Positions 17,340 through 25,686 of a stretch of 64,000 nt of DNA are shown piece after piece. The stretch is from contig JBAYGT010000001.1 of the NCBI GenBank assembly GCA_041666525.1, positions 310,001-374,000 on the forward strand, read 5' to 3'. Position numbers and translations under genes: made by a program. Numbering within the stretch: position 1 is the stretch's first letter; each line of letters begins with the position of its first letter. This DNA comes from JBAXTZ01 sp041666525. Lineage in GTDB: Bacteria; Bacillota; Negativicutes; JBAXTZ01. The notes beneath the pieces were generated by a model. The model did not search any database. It was not told where the DNA came from and was given only the letters and a program-made list of their open reading frames with translations.

Positions 17340-18551
17340 TTAATACAAGTAGTATACCTGTGCCTTAATCGCAAAACTGTCGGCTTCGGTTTGCCATTGT
17401 TCCATCAATGAATTATATTCCCAATTCCAATTACGCAAAGTATCATCGCCGGTAACGGTATCCACTTCCGGTTTGCCCTTGGAAGTGAACGGTGAACGAT
17501 CAAAATCATACTTATTATTGCTGATTTTTCGCAGAGTATCAATTATCGCAATACCGGTTTGAACTGTATTTAATGCGTGTATGTCCAGCACATGCATTTC
17601 TACCCCGCGCATTACTTTTCCGGAATTATTCGTCCAAAACGGAGTAAAATAAGCCGGACGAAAGTACACTCCTCTAATATTGCGGGCATTCAACGCAGCT
17701 GCCAGTTGGTCGGCATTCAGCCAATCCGATGCAATAAATTCAAACGGCCGCGTCGTACCAACGCCGATAGAAACATTACCGCAACCAACAAAAGTAGTCA
17801 CTCCATAAGCCAGCGCCGCGTCGAAAGTCGGGATATTTGGCGAAGTAATTACCCATTGTAATCCGGTATCCGGCCATAACATTTCTCGCTTCCAACCGGT
17901 CATCGGAACCACCTTAAGCCGGCAATGAATCCCAAACTCGTCATTAAAATACCGCGCCAATTCGCCCATTGTCATTCCATGGCGAAAAGCTATCGGATAC
18001 ATTCCAATAAACGACTCATTGCCCGCTTTTATCAACTGCCCTTCGACCCTGACACCGCCCAAGGGATTTGGGCGATCAAACACCACAAATTCGATATTGT
18101 TTTCCGCTGCGGCCTGCATAGCATAAGCCATTGTATAAATATAAGTATAATCGCGCGCGCCAATATCCTGAATGTCTATCGCCAGGACATCAATGCTTTT
18201 TAGCATTGCCGCGGTTGGTTTACGCGTTTTTCCGTAAAGACTATATATCGGCAATCCGGTCGCCGCATCAATTCCGCCATCAACATATTCACCGGCTGCA
18301 ACATTTCCCCGCACACCGTGCTCAGGCCCATATAACGCAACCAAGTTAATTTTCTTCGCCATCAATACATTTATCGTGCTTTGAAGCGCTCCGTTCACTC
18401 CAGTCGGATTGGTTATCAACCCCACACGTTTGCCGAAAAATATTTGTGAATACTCATCAACATTATCGATGCCGAGTTTTACGCTGGCAGCCAAAGTAAT
18501 GCTTGTTAATAAAAACATTACTACCAGAGCTATAATGATTGTTTTTTTCAT
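17340..18551 (-). CDS. namZ: Exo-beta-N-acetylmuramidase NamZ-like (DUF1343)
   Basis: 403-residue DUF1343/GH171 protein. A signal peptide is evident (Lys-Lys, hydrophobic core, cleavage near LAAS, residues 1-23), so it acts outside the membrane. Family motifs: GLITNPTGV, YGPEHGVRG, YSLYGKTRKPT, DIQDIGARDYTY and DRPNPLGG. The B. subtilis member NamZ (YbbC) removes MurNAc from the non-reducing end of peptidoglycan fragments for cell-wall recycling. No muropeptide-recycling partners are adjacent. Confidence 0.88.
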   Translation of the reverse strand: MKKTIIIALVVMFLLTSITLAASVKLGIDNVDEYSQIFFGKRVGLITNPTGVNGALQSTINVLMAKKINLVALYGPEHGVRGNVAAGEYVDGGIDAATGLPIYSLYGKTRKPTAAMLKSIDVLAIDIQDIGARDYTYIYTMAYAMQAAAENNIEFVVFDRPNPLGGVRVEGQLIKAGNESFIGMYPIAFRHGMTMGELARYFNDEFGIHCRLKVVPMTGWKREMLWPDTGLQWVITSPNIPTFDAALAYGVTTFVGCGNVSIGVGTTRPFEFIASDWLNADQLAAALNARNIRGVYFRPAYFTPFWTNNSGKVMRGVEMHVLDIHALNTVQTGIAIIDTLRKISNNKYDFDRSPFTSKGKPEVDTVTGDDTLRNWNWEYNSLMEQWQTEADSFAIKAQVYYLY

Positions 18552-18577
18552 ATCTCCCTACATTTATCACATCAAGC

Positions 18578-18605
18578 AAAAACGCCTTCTCGATTGAGAA
18601 GGCGT
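18578..18605 (-). terminator. Terminator after the Cys-rich small membrane protein
   Basis: Stem ACGCCTTCTC/GAGAAGGCGT with a 4-base loop followed by TTTTT on the minus strand, 11 bases after the small gene's stop. Confidence 0.82.
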
Positions 18606-18616
18606 AAATGTTTTAC

Positions 18617-18904
18617 TTATGCTTCAGTTTTTTCTTCGGCAACATCGGTGCAGCCGCAGTCGCAGCAGCAATTTTGCTGATCTTCACAACAGGCCGGCTG
18701 ATCGCAGCAACCGTTCTTCTTGAATTTCTTGCGAACAAACATCACAATGGCCGCAATCTTAAGCAAGGCAACAAAACCTACTACTGCACCCACGATAATT
18801 TTGGTCTTTTTCGGAGCTGCTTTATACGCAGCCTTAGCTCTGCTCATCGGGCATTTACCCGCACAACAGTGTTCTTTAATTTGTCCTATCGTTTTTCCAA
18901 ACAT
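18617..18904 (-). CDS. Cys-rich small membrane protein of unknown function
   Basis: 95 residues. Three cysteines (C13, C14, C18) near the N-terminus, a basic stretch, one hydrophobic helix at about 35-57, a KKFKK stop-transfer, then a tail with nine cysteines in clusters (CC, CC, CCC, C, C) and an acidic end. The basic side after the helix suggests that the tail faces the cytoplasm. The cysteine pattern could bind metal or form disulfides. It has its own promoter, ribosome site (AGGAGGG) and terminator, so it is a monocistronic gene rather than noise. No family recognised. Confidence 0.75.
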   Translation of the reverse strand: MFGKTIGQIKEHCCAGKCPMSRAKAAYKAAPKKTKIIVGAVVGFVALLKIAAIVMFVRKKFKKNGCCDQPACCEDQQNCCCDCGCTDVAEEKTEA

Positions 18905-18938
18905 GTCAATTTTCCCTCCTAGTAATAATCATGGTACT

Positions 18939-18967
18939 ACTATATTACAATCCATTTTTTTTGGCAA
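18939..18967 (-). promoter_or_regulatory. Promoter of the Cys-rich small membrane protein
   Basis: TTGCCA (18962-18967), 17 bases, TATAGT (18939-18944), then about 25 bases to AGGAGGG and the ATG at 18904. Confidence 0.55.
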
Positions 18968-18981
18968 CAAAAATCATAATA

Positions 18982-20259
18982 TCAAACTAATTTGCCACAT
19001 AATCCGTCCCGGTAAATTTCATCCGGTTGAACCGGGCAAATTTTACCTTTAAGATTTTTTATCTTGGGCACATAGATTTTTTGATAATTATCCGAAAATC
19101 CATAAGCGTACTCATCACTCACGTTTTCAAACAACACATTGGTTTGTCGTCGCAAGCAGGATGTTCGGAATTTTTGCTGCAACCGGCTACCGATTTCAGT
19201 CATTGTTTTTGCACGCTGTTTTTTTAATTCGCCATCGATTTGCCCCGGCAACGACCAAGCCGCCGTACCGCTGCGCCGTGAAAACGGAAATACATGCAAT
19301 CCTGCCAGGGGCAAGCGCTCGACAAACGCGCACGCCGCAGCAAATTCTTCATTTGTTTCGCCGGGAAACCCGACGATTATATCAGCAGTTACCGCCATAT
19401 CCGGAAACCGGTCGTTAATAGCGTCAACTAATACCTGATAATCTTCCGTCTGATACTTTCGATTCATTCTTTGCAATGTTGCGTCACAGCCCGATTGCAG
19501 CGGCAAATGCAAATGGCGGCACAGTCGCGGTTCGTTTTCAAACAAGTCCAGCAACCGCGTGGATATTTCCGGCGACTCTATTGACCCTAGCCGGATGCGC
19601 GGAATAGTTGTTTCGCGCAAAATCCTCTCGACTACATCATCCAACCGGATTGCAAAACCGGCTTCTTTGCCATAATTCCCCAAATGAATCCCGGTCAGCA
19701 CAACTTCCTTAAAACCGGCACTAACCACTGAATTAACTTCACGTACAATACTTGCGAGTGAACGGGAGCGAACGCCGCCACGCAAATAAGGTATTATGCA
19801 ATAACTGCAATAATTATCACAACCATCCTGGATTTTTATAAAGGCCCGGGTCCGCAACCGGGGATACTGTTCGAAAGAATATTCGGCGAAACCAGTATCG
19901 GCAATATCATTTGAAGCCGCTGATTGATTGGCAGATTCAAATAAGTCCGGCAATTTATGCTTATCGGCGTTACTTACAAAACCATAACAATTCAACTTCA
20001 ACTTCTCGGCTTCGGTCAGTTTATCTGTTGCGCATCCGGCAAAAATAATTTTGACAGTCGGTGCTTTTTTCTTGATTCGCTCAACAAGCTGCGATGACTT
20101 TTTTTCAGCTGTCTGCGTAACCGCGCAGCCATTGATAATTGCAAATTCATAGTCGGCCTGGTCAAGCACATGCCCGCGTTCTAACAGCATAGCTGTCAAA
20201 CTATCAGATTCCACCTGGTTAACCTTGCAACCGAGAGTATAGACACAAAACTTTGCCAT
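18982..20259 (-). CDS. mtaB: tRNA (N6-threonylcarbamoyladenosine37-C2) methylthiotransferase MtaB
   Basis: 425-residue MiaB-type radical SAM enzyme that adds a methylthio group to t6A37 of tRNAs reading ANN codons. Order: UPF0004 domain (YTLGCKVNQVES, with cysteines for the auxiliary 4Fe-4S cluster), radical SAM CDNYCSYC, IKIQDGC, and a C-terminal TRAM-like part. The start MAKFCVYTLGC at 20259 lies two bases after the rsmE stop; a longer in-frame start overlaps rsmE and lacks family similarity. Last gene of the dnaK operon region, as in B. subtilis yqeV. Confidence 0.93.
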   Translation of the reverse strand: MAKFCVYTLGCKVNQVESDSLTAMLLERGHVLDQADYEFAIINGCAVTQTAEKKSSQLVERIKKKAPTVKIIFAGCATDKLTEAEKLKLNCYGFVSNADKHKLPDLFESANQSAASNDIADTGFAEYSFEQYPRLRTRAFIKIQDGCDNYCSYCIIPYLRGGVRSRSLASIVREVNSVVSAGFKEVVLTGIHLGNYGKEAGFAIRLDDVVERILRETTIPRIRLGSIESPEISTRLLDLFENEPRLCRHLHLPLQSGCDATLQRMNRKYQTEDYQVLVDAINDRFPDMAVTADIIVGFPGETNEEFAAACAFVERLPLAGLHVFPFSRRSGTAAWSLPGQIDGELKKQRAKTMTEIGSRLQQKFRTSCLRRQTNVLFENVSDEYAYGFSDNYQKIYVPKIKNLKGKICPVQPDEIYRDGLCGKLV

Positions 20260-20260
20260 A

Positions 20261-20986
20261 CTAACCCAAATCTCCAAACTGACTAAGCGCAATAGTAAGC
20301 GCCGCGAGCGCCGCAGTTTCGGCACGCAATACGCGTGGTCCTAACCCGGCTGTAACAAGCTGTTGCACACAACTCAGCTCGTCGTCAACCAGCCCGCCTT
20401 CCGGCCCGATTATCAACGCAACTGATGAATTATCAATTTTGCGCAACTGTTCACGCAATGACTGTGCAAGTTCACCTTCGTGTAATGCAAAAATTGCCGG
20501 GGCACCCGTTAATCCTGCCAGCGCAGTCGTCAGCTTGGGTTCATAAAAAATCCGAGGTATTAACGACCGTCCGCATTGTTCAGTTGCGGCCGCCGCAATT
20601 TTTTCTAAGCGGATAAGTTTTTTCGCCATACTGTCGCCATCCGGTTTGCTCACTGAATTACGCGCGTTAAATAGCGCAATTTCATATACGCCCAATTCGA
20701 CAGCTTTCTGAATTATCCAATCCAGTTTATCGTTTTTTAGTAACGCCAACACCAAATTTACCTGACTATGGGGCTCGCAACTGCTACTGGCGAAATTAAC
20801 AACTTTGACGGCAACCGCATCAGCCTGTACTTCTGCGACTTCAACAATCGCTGTAGATCCGTCACAATCAACCACGCTCAGAAGCTCACCCGGTTTTATT
20901 CGCAACACGCGTGCCAAATGATGAGCTTTCGCTCCAGCCAAAATGAAATTGTCGGAAATTTTGTCATTAATCACTATTCTTCGCAT
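20261..20986 (-). CDS. rsmE: 16S rRNA (uracil1498-N3)-methyltransferase RsmE
   Basis: 241-residue SPOUT methyltransferase: N-terminal PUA-like domain (HHLARVLRIKPGE) and a C-terminal knot with LIIGPEGGLVDDE and LRAETAALAAL, the SAM-binding signature. It methylates U1498 of 16S rRNA. One base separates its start from the prmA stop, and it keeps the conserved place between prmA and mtaB. Confidence 0.95.
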   Translation of the reverse strand: MRRIVINDKISDNFILAGAKAHHLARVLRIKPGELLSVVDCDGSTAIVEVAEVQADAVAVKVVNFASSSCEPHSQVNLVLALLKNDKLDWIIQKAVELGVYEIALFNARNSVSKPDGDSMAKKLIRLEKIAAAATEQCGRSLIPRIFYEPKLTTALAGLTGAPAIFALHEGELAQSLREQLRKIDNSSVALIIGPEGGLVDDELSCVQQLVTAGLGPRVLRAETAALAALTIALSQFGDLG

Positions 20987-20987
20987 A

Positions 20988-21923
20988 TTAATTCATTTCT
21001 GCGACCAACGCGCACCAGCTATTTTCCATTCTGCGTCCCACGCATTTCATTCCGGCGGCAGTAATTGCAGCGAGCACGTCTTGCTCACGGTCAGCAATAA
21101 TACCGCTAAAAATCGCCTTACCTCCTGATTTTAGCTTCGCAGGAACATCTGGTAACATTACAATTATTACATCGGCGATAATATTAGCAATAAGAACGTC
21201 ACAAGAACATGACAGTCCGGTTAACAAATCGCCCTCAACAACTTCAATCGTTTGTTGCAATTTATTACTCAGAACATTTTCCCTCGCCGTCCGCACCGCC
21301 ACCCGGTCATTATCAACCGCACATACCTGCGCGGCGCCCAATAACACGCTTGCAATCGCTAAAATTCCCGAACCGGTCCCGACATCGTAAATCAGTTTAT
21401 CTTTAACATCGAGTTGTTCCAACAGTTCAATACACATTTTCGTGGTAGCGTGAGTACCGGTGCCAAACGCCATACCCGGATCAATATCGATTACGTGTTC
21501 GCCAGCTTTGGCAATATACTCTTCCCAGGTTGGTTTGATTACCATACCGTTGCCGATTTTTAATACATGAAAATATTTTTTCCAGGCAGTGGCCCAATCC
21601 ACTTCATCGATTTCAACGGCTGGCAAAATTGCGCTGCAACTCGCACCAAAATTTGCTGTCAAACGACGAGCGACTTGCTCAGCCAAAATCAGTTTTACAT
21701 CTTCCAGGCGGTCATCTACCGGCAAATAGCCCTTGATTAAGACTTTAGCATTATCCGGTGCATCCGGTAAATCACTGTAATCCCAAAGTTTTTCGGCGCG
21801 GTAGCGATTAACAAGCTTGGGGTCATCAATCACTACTCCGCCCGGACAGACTGTTCTAAGCAATTCCGCCGCCGCTTCAACTGCTTCATCATTAACCTGC
21901 AGAATATATTCTAACCATTTCAT
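20988..21923 (-). CDS. prmA: Ribosomal protein L11 methyltransferase PrmA
   Basis: 311-residue class I SAM methyltransferase. Seen: N-terminal substrate-recognition domain, GMAFGTGTHATT, motif I VGTGSGILAIAS and ANIIADVI. It trimethylates ribosomal protein L11. The start is the ATG abutting the dnaJ stop, and this dnaJ-prmA-rsmE order is standard for Firmicutes. Confidence 0.95.
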   Translation of the reverse strand: MKWLEYILQVNDEAVEAAAELLRTVCPGGVVIDDPKLVNRYRAEKLWDYSDLPDAPDNAKVLIKGYLPVDDRLEDVKLILAEQVARRLTANFGASCSAILPAVEIDEVDWATAWKKYFHVLKIGNGMVIKPTWEEYIAKAGEHVIDIDPGMAFGTGTHATTKMCIELLEQLDVKDKLIYDVGTGSGILAIASVLLGAAQVCAVDNDRVAVRTARENVLSNKLQQTIEVVEGDLLTGLSCSCDVLIANIIADVIIVMLPDVPAKLKSGGKAIFSGIIADREQDVLAAITAAGMKCVGRRMENSWCALVAEMN

Positions 21924-23060
21924 CTATTCACCGATAATTGCATCTTTCATCTTATGAAAAAAGCCTTTTTCGTCATGGTACTGTTTATCTTTAGTCAGCT
22001 CGGCAAATTGTTCCAGCAATTCACGTTGTTTACCGTCGAGTTTTTTGGGAATACTCACTTTTACTGACACCAACTGATCACCCTTGTGGCTTTGACGGTG
22101 GACATTAGGCATACCTTTGCCTCGCATCCTGAAAGTCGCACCCGGTTGGGTGCCTTCTGGAATGTATAATTCTTCTTTGCCAAACAATGTCGGAATCTCA
22201 AGTGTCGCCCCCAGCGCCGCCTGCGTCATGGAAATCGGCACTTCACACAATATATCATCACCATCGCGTTTGAAAAACGCATCAGCTTTCACATGAACAT
22301 ATACGTACAAATCACCGGTCGAACCGCCGCGCATACCAGCTTCGCCCTCGCCGCTCACCCGGAGCCGCGAACCGGTATCGATACCTGCCGGAATTTTCAC
22401 CTTTATTTTACGGCGCTTCTGGACTCGTCCCTGTCCTTGGCATTCCTTACAGCGGGTTTTAATTATTTTCCCTTCGCCACGACATTGCGAACACGGACGG
22501 CTATTCACCATCCGTCCGAACATCGTATTCTGTACAACCTGTTCCTGGCCACTACCATTACATTTCGGACAATTTTCCACTTTCGTTCCCGGTTCAGCGC
22601 CGCTGCCTTCACACACTGAACAATTTTCGGTACGCGGAACCGTAAGCTCGTCTTCAAAACCGAAGGCCGCTTGCTTTAAATCAATTTCAATATCGTAACG
22701 CAAATCGGCACCGCGTTCCGGGCCGGGACGCCGCGCGCCGCCACGCCCAAATGGATCACCGCCAAAGAACGATTCAAAAATATCGCCCATATCAAAGCCA
22801 AATCCGGCACCAGCGCCACCTCTGCCGCCCTGCTCAAAGGCCGCATGCCCATACTGATCATATGCGGCACGCTTTTGCGGATCAGACAGGATTTCATAGG
22901 CCGCATTTATCTCTTTGAATTTTTCTTCAGATTCTTTAAGATTATCTTTATTAACATCAGGATGATATTTTCGGGCTTGACTGCGAAAGGCTTTTTTAAT
23001 TTCCACTTCGCTTGCGCCGCGTTCAATACCAAGCACCTCGTAATAATCACGTTTACTCAT
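21924..23060 (-). CDS. dnaJ: Chaperone protein DnaJ
   Basis: 378-residue type I Hsp40. J domain with YHPD motif near residue 33, Gly/Phe-rich linker (about 70-110), four zinc-binding repeats CSVCEGSG, CPKCNGSG, CSQCRGEG and CKECQGQG, then the substrate-binding C-terminal domain. It stimulates DnaK ATPase and delivers clients. Start MSKRDYYEVLG at 23060 follows GGAG by nine bases. An imperfect hairpin lies between it and dnaK. Confidence 0.97.
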   Translation of the reverse strand: MSKRDYYEVLGIERGASEVEIKKAFRSQARKYHPDVNKDNLKESEEKFKEINAAYEILSDPQKRAAYDQYGHAAFEQGGRGGAGAGFGFDMGDIFESFFGGDPFGRGGARRPGPERGADLRYDIEIDLKQAAFGFEDELTVPRTENCSVCEGSGAEPGTKVENCPKCNGSGQEQVVQNTMFGRMVNSRPCSQCRGEGKIIKTRCKECQGQGRVQKRRKIKVKIPAGIDTGSRLRVSGEGEAGMRGGSTGDLYVYVHVKADAFFKRDGDDILCEVPISMTQAALGATLEIPTLFGKEELYIPEGTQPGATFRMRGKGMPNVHRQSHKGDQLVSVKVSIPKKLDGKQRELLEQFAELTKDKQYHDEKGFFHKMKDAIIGE

Positions 23061-23088
23061 TAACAGACACTCCAAAACAAAAATAGGT

Positions 23089-23128
23089 GGTTGGACTTTT
23101 GGAAACTTAGCGCTTCAAAAATCCAACC
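23089..23128 (-). other. Hairpin between dnaK and dnaJ
   Basis: A 15-position stem with one C-A mismatch and one G-U pair (23089-23103 with 23114-23128) closes a 10-base loop. The following T tract is broken, so it is more likely a processing or partial attenuation site between dnaK and dnaJ than a full terminator. Confidence 0.45.
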
Positions 23129-23171
23129 CCCATGATTATAACTTATTACACAACCACATTCCAGTTGCGGG

Positions 23172-25001
23172 TTATTTTTTCTCTTCGTCAACTACAGTAT
23201 AATCTGCATCAACTACATTTTCTCCTGCCGGTTGCTCAGCTTCCGGCTGCCCGCCATCTTGCGGTGCTTCCTTAGCGTAAGCCGCAGCGGATAATTCATA
23301 GAGCGGTTTTTGCAACGCTTCGGTATCGGTCTTGATTTTCGCCAAATCCGTACCTTTCATTGACTCTTTCAACTGCTCAATGGCTTTGTTAACTTCCTCA
23401 ACTTTAGCGCTGTCTGCTTTTTCGCCCAAATCCTTGATTGTTTTTTCCGCTTGATAAACAAGTGAATCTGCCTGGTTATGAACTTCAACTTTTTCTTTCT
23501 CTTGCTTATCTTCCTGTGCGTGCAGTTCAGCCTCTTTTACCATGCGCTCGATTTCATCTTTGCTCAAACCACCCGACGCGGTAATTGTTACTTTTTGCTC
23601 TTTGCCGGTGCCAAGGTCTTTTGCAGAAACATGCACAATACCGTTAGCATCGATATCAAAAGTTACTTCGATTTGCGGCACGCCACGTTGCGCCGGCGGA
23701 ATACCACTTAATTCAAAGCGCCCTAATGTCTTATTGTGAGAAGCCATTTCGCGTTCGCCTTGCAACACGTGTACATCAACACCGGGTTGATTATCGGCTG
23801 CAGTTGAGAAGATTTGGCTCTTGCGGGTTGGAATGGTAGTATTGCGCTCAATTATTTTGGTAAATACGCCGCCCAGGGTTTCAATTCCCAAACTCAACGG
23901 TGTAACGTCCAACAACAATACGTCTTTCACGTCACCAGTTAGCACACCAGCTTGTATTGCCGCGCCAATGGCCACGCACTCATCCGGGTTTACACCTTTG
24001 TAAGCTTCTTTACCAATAAGCCGCTTAATCGCTTCTTGAACCGCCGGGATCCTGGTCGAACCACCGACAAGAATTACCCGGTTGATTTGCTCGGACGTCA
24101 ATCCGGCATCAGCCAACGCCCGGCGTGTTGGTTCCATTGTTTTTTCCACCAAATCGGCGGTAAGTTCTTCAAACTTGCTGCGCGACAAAGTAACGTCCAA
24201 GTGTTTTGGACCATTAGCATCGGCAGTTATGAATGGTAAATTAATGTTTGTTGAAAACATCGATGACAATTCGCATTTGGCTTTTTCAGCTGCTTCAAGC
24301 AATCGCTGTTTCGCCATTTTGTCTTGTGACAGATCAATACCATTTTCCTTTTTGAATTCGGCTACCATCCAATTCAGTACGCGCTCATCAAAATCATCGC
24401 CACCCAAACGGTTATTACCGCTGGTTGCCTTAACTTCGAAAACATTATCCGCCCCTAATTCAAGAATTGAAACGTCGAACGTACCGCCGCCCAAATCGAA
24501 AACAAGAATTGTATGTTCTTCGCTTTTTTCCAGACCATAAGCCAACGCTGCCGCTGTCGGCTCGTTAATTATCCGCATAACTTCAAGTCCGGCAATAGCA
24601 CCGGCATCTTTTGTTGCCTGACGTTGGGCATCAGAGAAATAAGCCGGTACAGTAATTACCGCTTTGGTAACTTTTTGGCCAAGGTAAGCTTCGGCATCAG
24701 CTTTTAATTTCTGCAGAATCATTGCCGAAATTTCCTGCGGTGAATAAGTTTTTCCTTCAACAGTAACCTTGTAATCTGTACCCATGTGCCGCTTTATTGA
24801 GGTAACAGTACCGTCTGGATTGGAAACAGCTTGACGTTTGGCAAGTTGTCCAACCAAACGCTCGCCGTTTTTGGCAAATCCAACAACCGAAGGTGTAAGA
24901 CGCGAACCTTCCGGATTAGTGATAACTACGGCCTCGCCGCCTTCCATTACTGCCACTACCGAGTTAGTGGTTCCTAAGTCAATTCCGATAATTTTACTCA
25001 T
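23172..25001 (-). CDS. dnaK: Chaperone protein DnaK (Hsp70)
   Basis: 609-residue Hsp70. Nucleotide-binding domain with GIDLGTTNSVVA, DLGGGTFDVS and VGGSTRIP, linker DVLLLDVTPLS, substrate-binding domain, helical lid, and an acidic tail ending near VVDEEKK. The actin-like domain lacks the 24-residue insert of Gram-negative proteobacterial DnaK, as usual in Firmicutes. Start at ATG 25001 after GGAGG. Works with GrpE and DnaJ; expected to be under HrcA/CIRCE control from upstream of hrcA. Confidence 0.98.
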   Translation of the reverse strand: MSKIIGIDLGTTNSVVAVMEGGEAVVITNPEGSRLTPSVVGFAKNGERLVGQLAKRQAVSNPDGTVTSIKRHMGTDYKVTVEGKTYSPQEISAMILQKLKADAEAYLGQKVTKAVITVPAYFSDAQRQATKDAGAIAGLEVMRIINEPTAAALAYGLEKSEEHTILVFDLGGGTFDVSILELGADNVFEVKATSGNNRLGGDDFDERVLNWMVAEFKKENGIDLSQDKMAKQRLLEAAEKAKCELSSMFSTNINLPFITADANGPKHLDVTLSRSKFEELTADLVEKTMEPTRRALADAGLTSEQINRVILVGGSTRIPAVQEAIKRLIGKEAYKGVNPDECVAIGAAIQAGVLTGDVKDVLLLDVTPLSLGIETLGGVFTKIIERNTTIPTRKSQIFSTAADNQPGVDVHVLQGEREMASHNKTLGRFELSGIPPAQRGVPQIEVTFDIDANGIVHVSAKDLGTGKEQKVTITASGGLSKDEIERMVKEAELHAQEDKQEKEKVEVHNQADSLVYQAEKTIKDLGEKADSAKVEEVNKAIEQLKESMKGTDLAKIKTDTEALQKPLYELSAAAYAKEAPQDGGQPEAEQPAGENVVDADYTVVDEEKK

Positions 25002-25090
25002 AATATCCTCCATTAAGATAATAATTTATATTTAATAATGATAACTGAAAGTTATTTAACAGTAATTCTGTCAACAATGTGTAGATTTTA

Positions 25091-25675
25091 TTATTTCGCT
25101 GCTACTTTTACCATACTCGGTCGGATAACCTTCCCGCGCAGGCTGTAACCCTTTTGTAACTCTTCGACAACAGTATCGTCAGCATGTTCTTCACTTTCGA
25201 CACGCATTACTGCGTTATGAAGATTTGGATCAAATTCACAACCACAAGCATTGATACTTTCGACACCTACCTGAGTGAGAAAATCGACAAATAACCGGTG
25301 GATCAATTCAAATCCTTTAGTAATTGTCTCGACATCTTTGTCACCGCTACTCAAACCGCGTTCGAAGCTGTCGATAACCGGCAGCATCTTGCAAACTACT
25401 TCTTCAGTAGCACGGTTAATCAAATCTTCTTTTTCTTTTTGCGTCCGGCGGCGATAGTTATCAAATTCTGCTTGCAACCGCAATAACCGGTCTTGCAGAT
25501 CAGCTGAAGCTTTGCTTTGCTCGTCAATCTGCTGGTTCAAATCATTTATTAGTTGCGCTGTTTCGTCAACTACATCGTCCGAGTTCCCATGATTGCAAGC
25601 ACAATCGCATTTACCACCGCAGCCTGCAATCTCATCTTCCGGCTTATCTTCAATCTTGTTTTTATGTTTGCTCAT
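25091..25675 (-). CDS. grpE: Nucleotide exchange factor GrpE with Cys-rich N-terminus
   Basis: 194-residue GrpE: long coiled coil (about 40-100, with LQAEFDNYRRRTQKE), then the four-helix/beta-wing end (VGVESINACGCEFDP, LQKGYSLRGKVIRPSMVKV). It releases ADP from DnaK. The odd part is the flexible N-terminus, which carries C19, C23, C25, C27 and H29 within 11 residues (CGGKCDCACNHG), a metal-ligand-like cluster not part of the GrpE core. It begins 11 bases after the chaperonin stop. Confidence 0.93.
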   Translation of the reverse strand: MSKHKNKIEDKPEDEIAGCGGKCDCACNHGNSDDVVDETAQLINDLNQQIDEQSKASADLQDRLLRLQAEFDNYRRRTQKEKEDLINRATEEVVCKMLPVIDSFERGLSSGDKDVETITKGFELIHRLFVDFLTQVGVESINACGCEFDPNLHNAVMRVESEEHADDTVVEELQKGYSLRGKVIRPSMVKVAAK

Positions 25676-25686
25676 TAATTACCTCC

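Noticed and set aside
25041..25055. ATAACT/AGTTAT mini-hairpin between grpE and dnaK
   Set aside because: Only six A/T-rich pairs; too weak to call regulatory.
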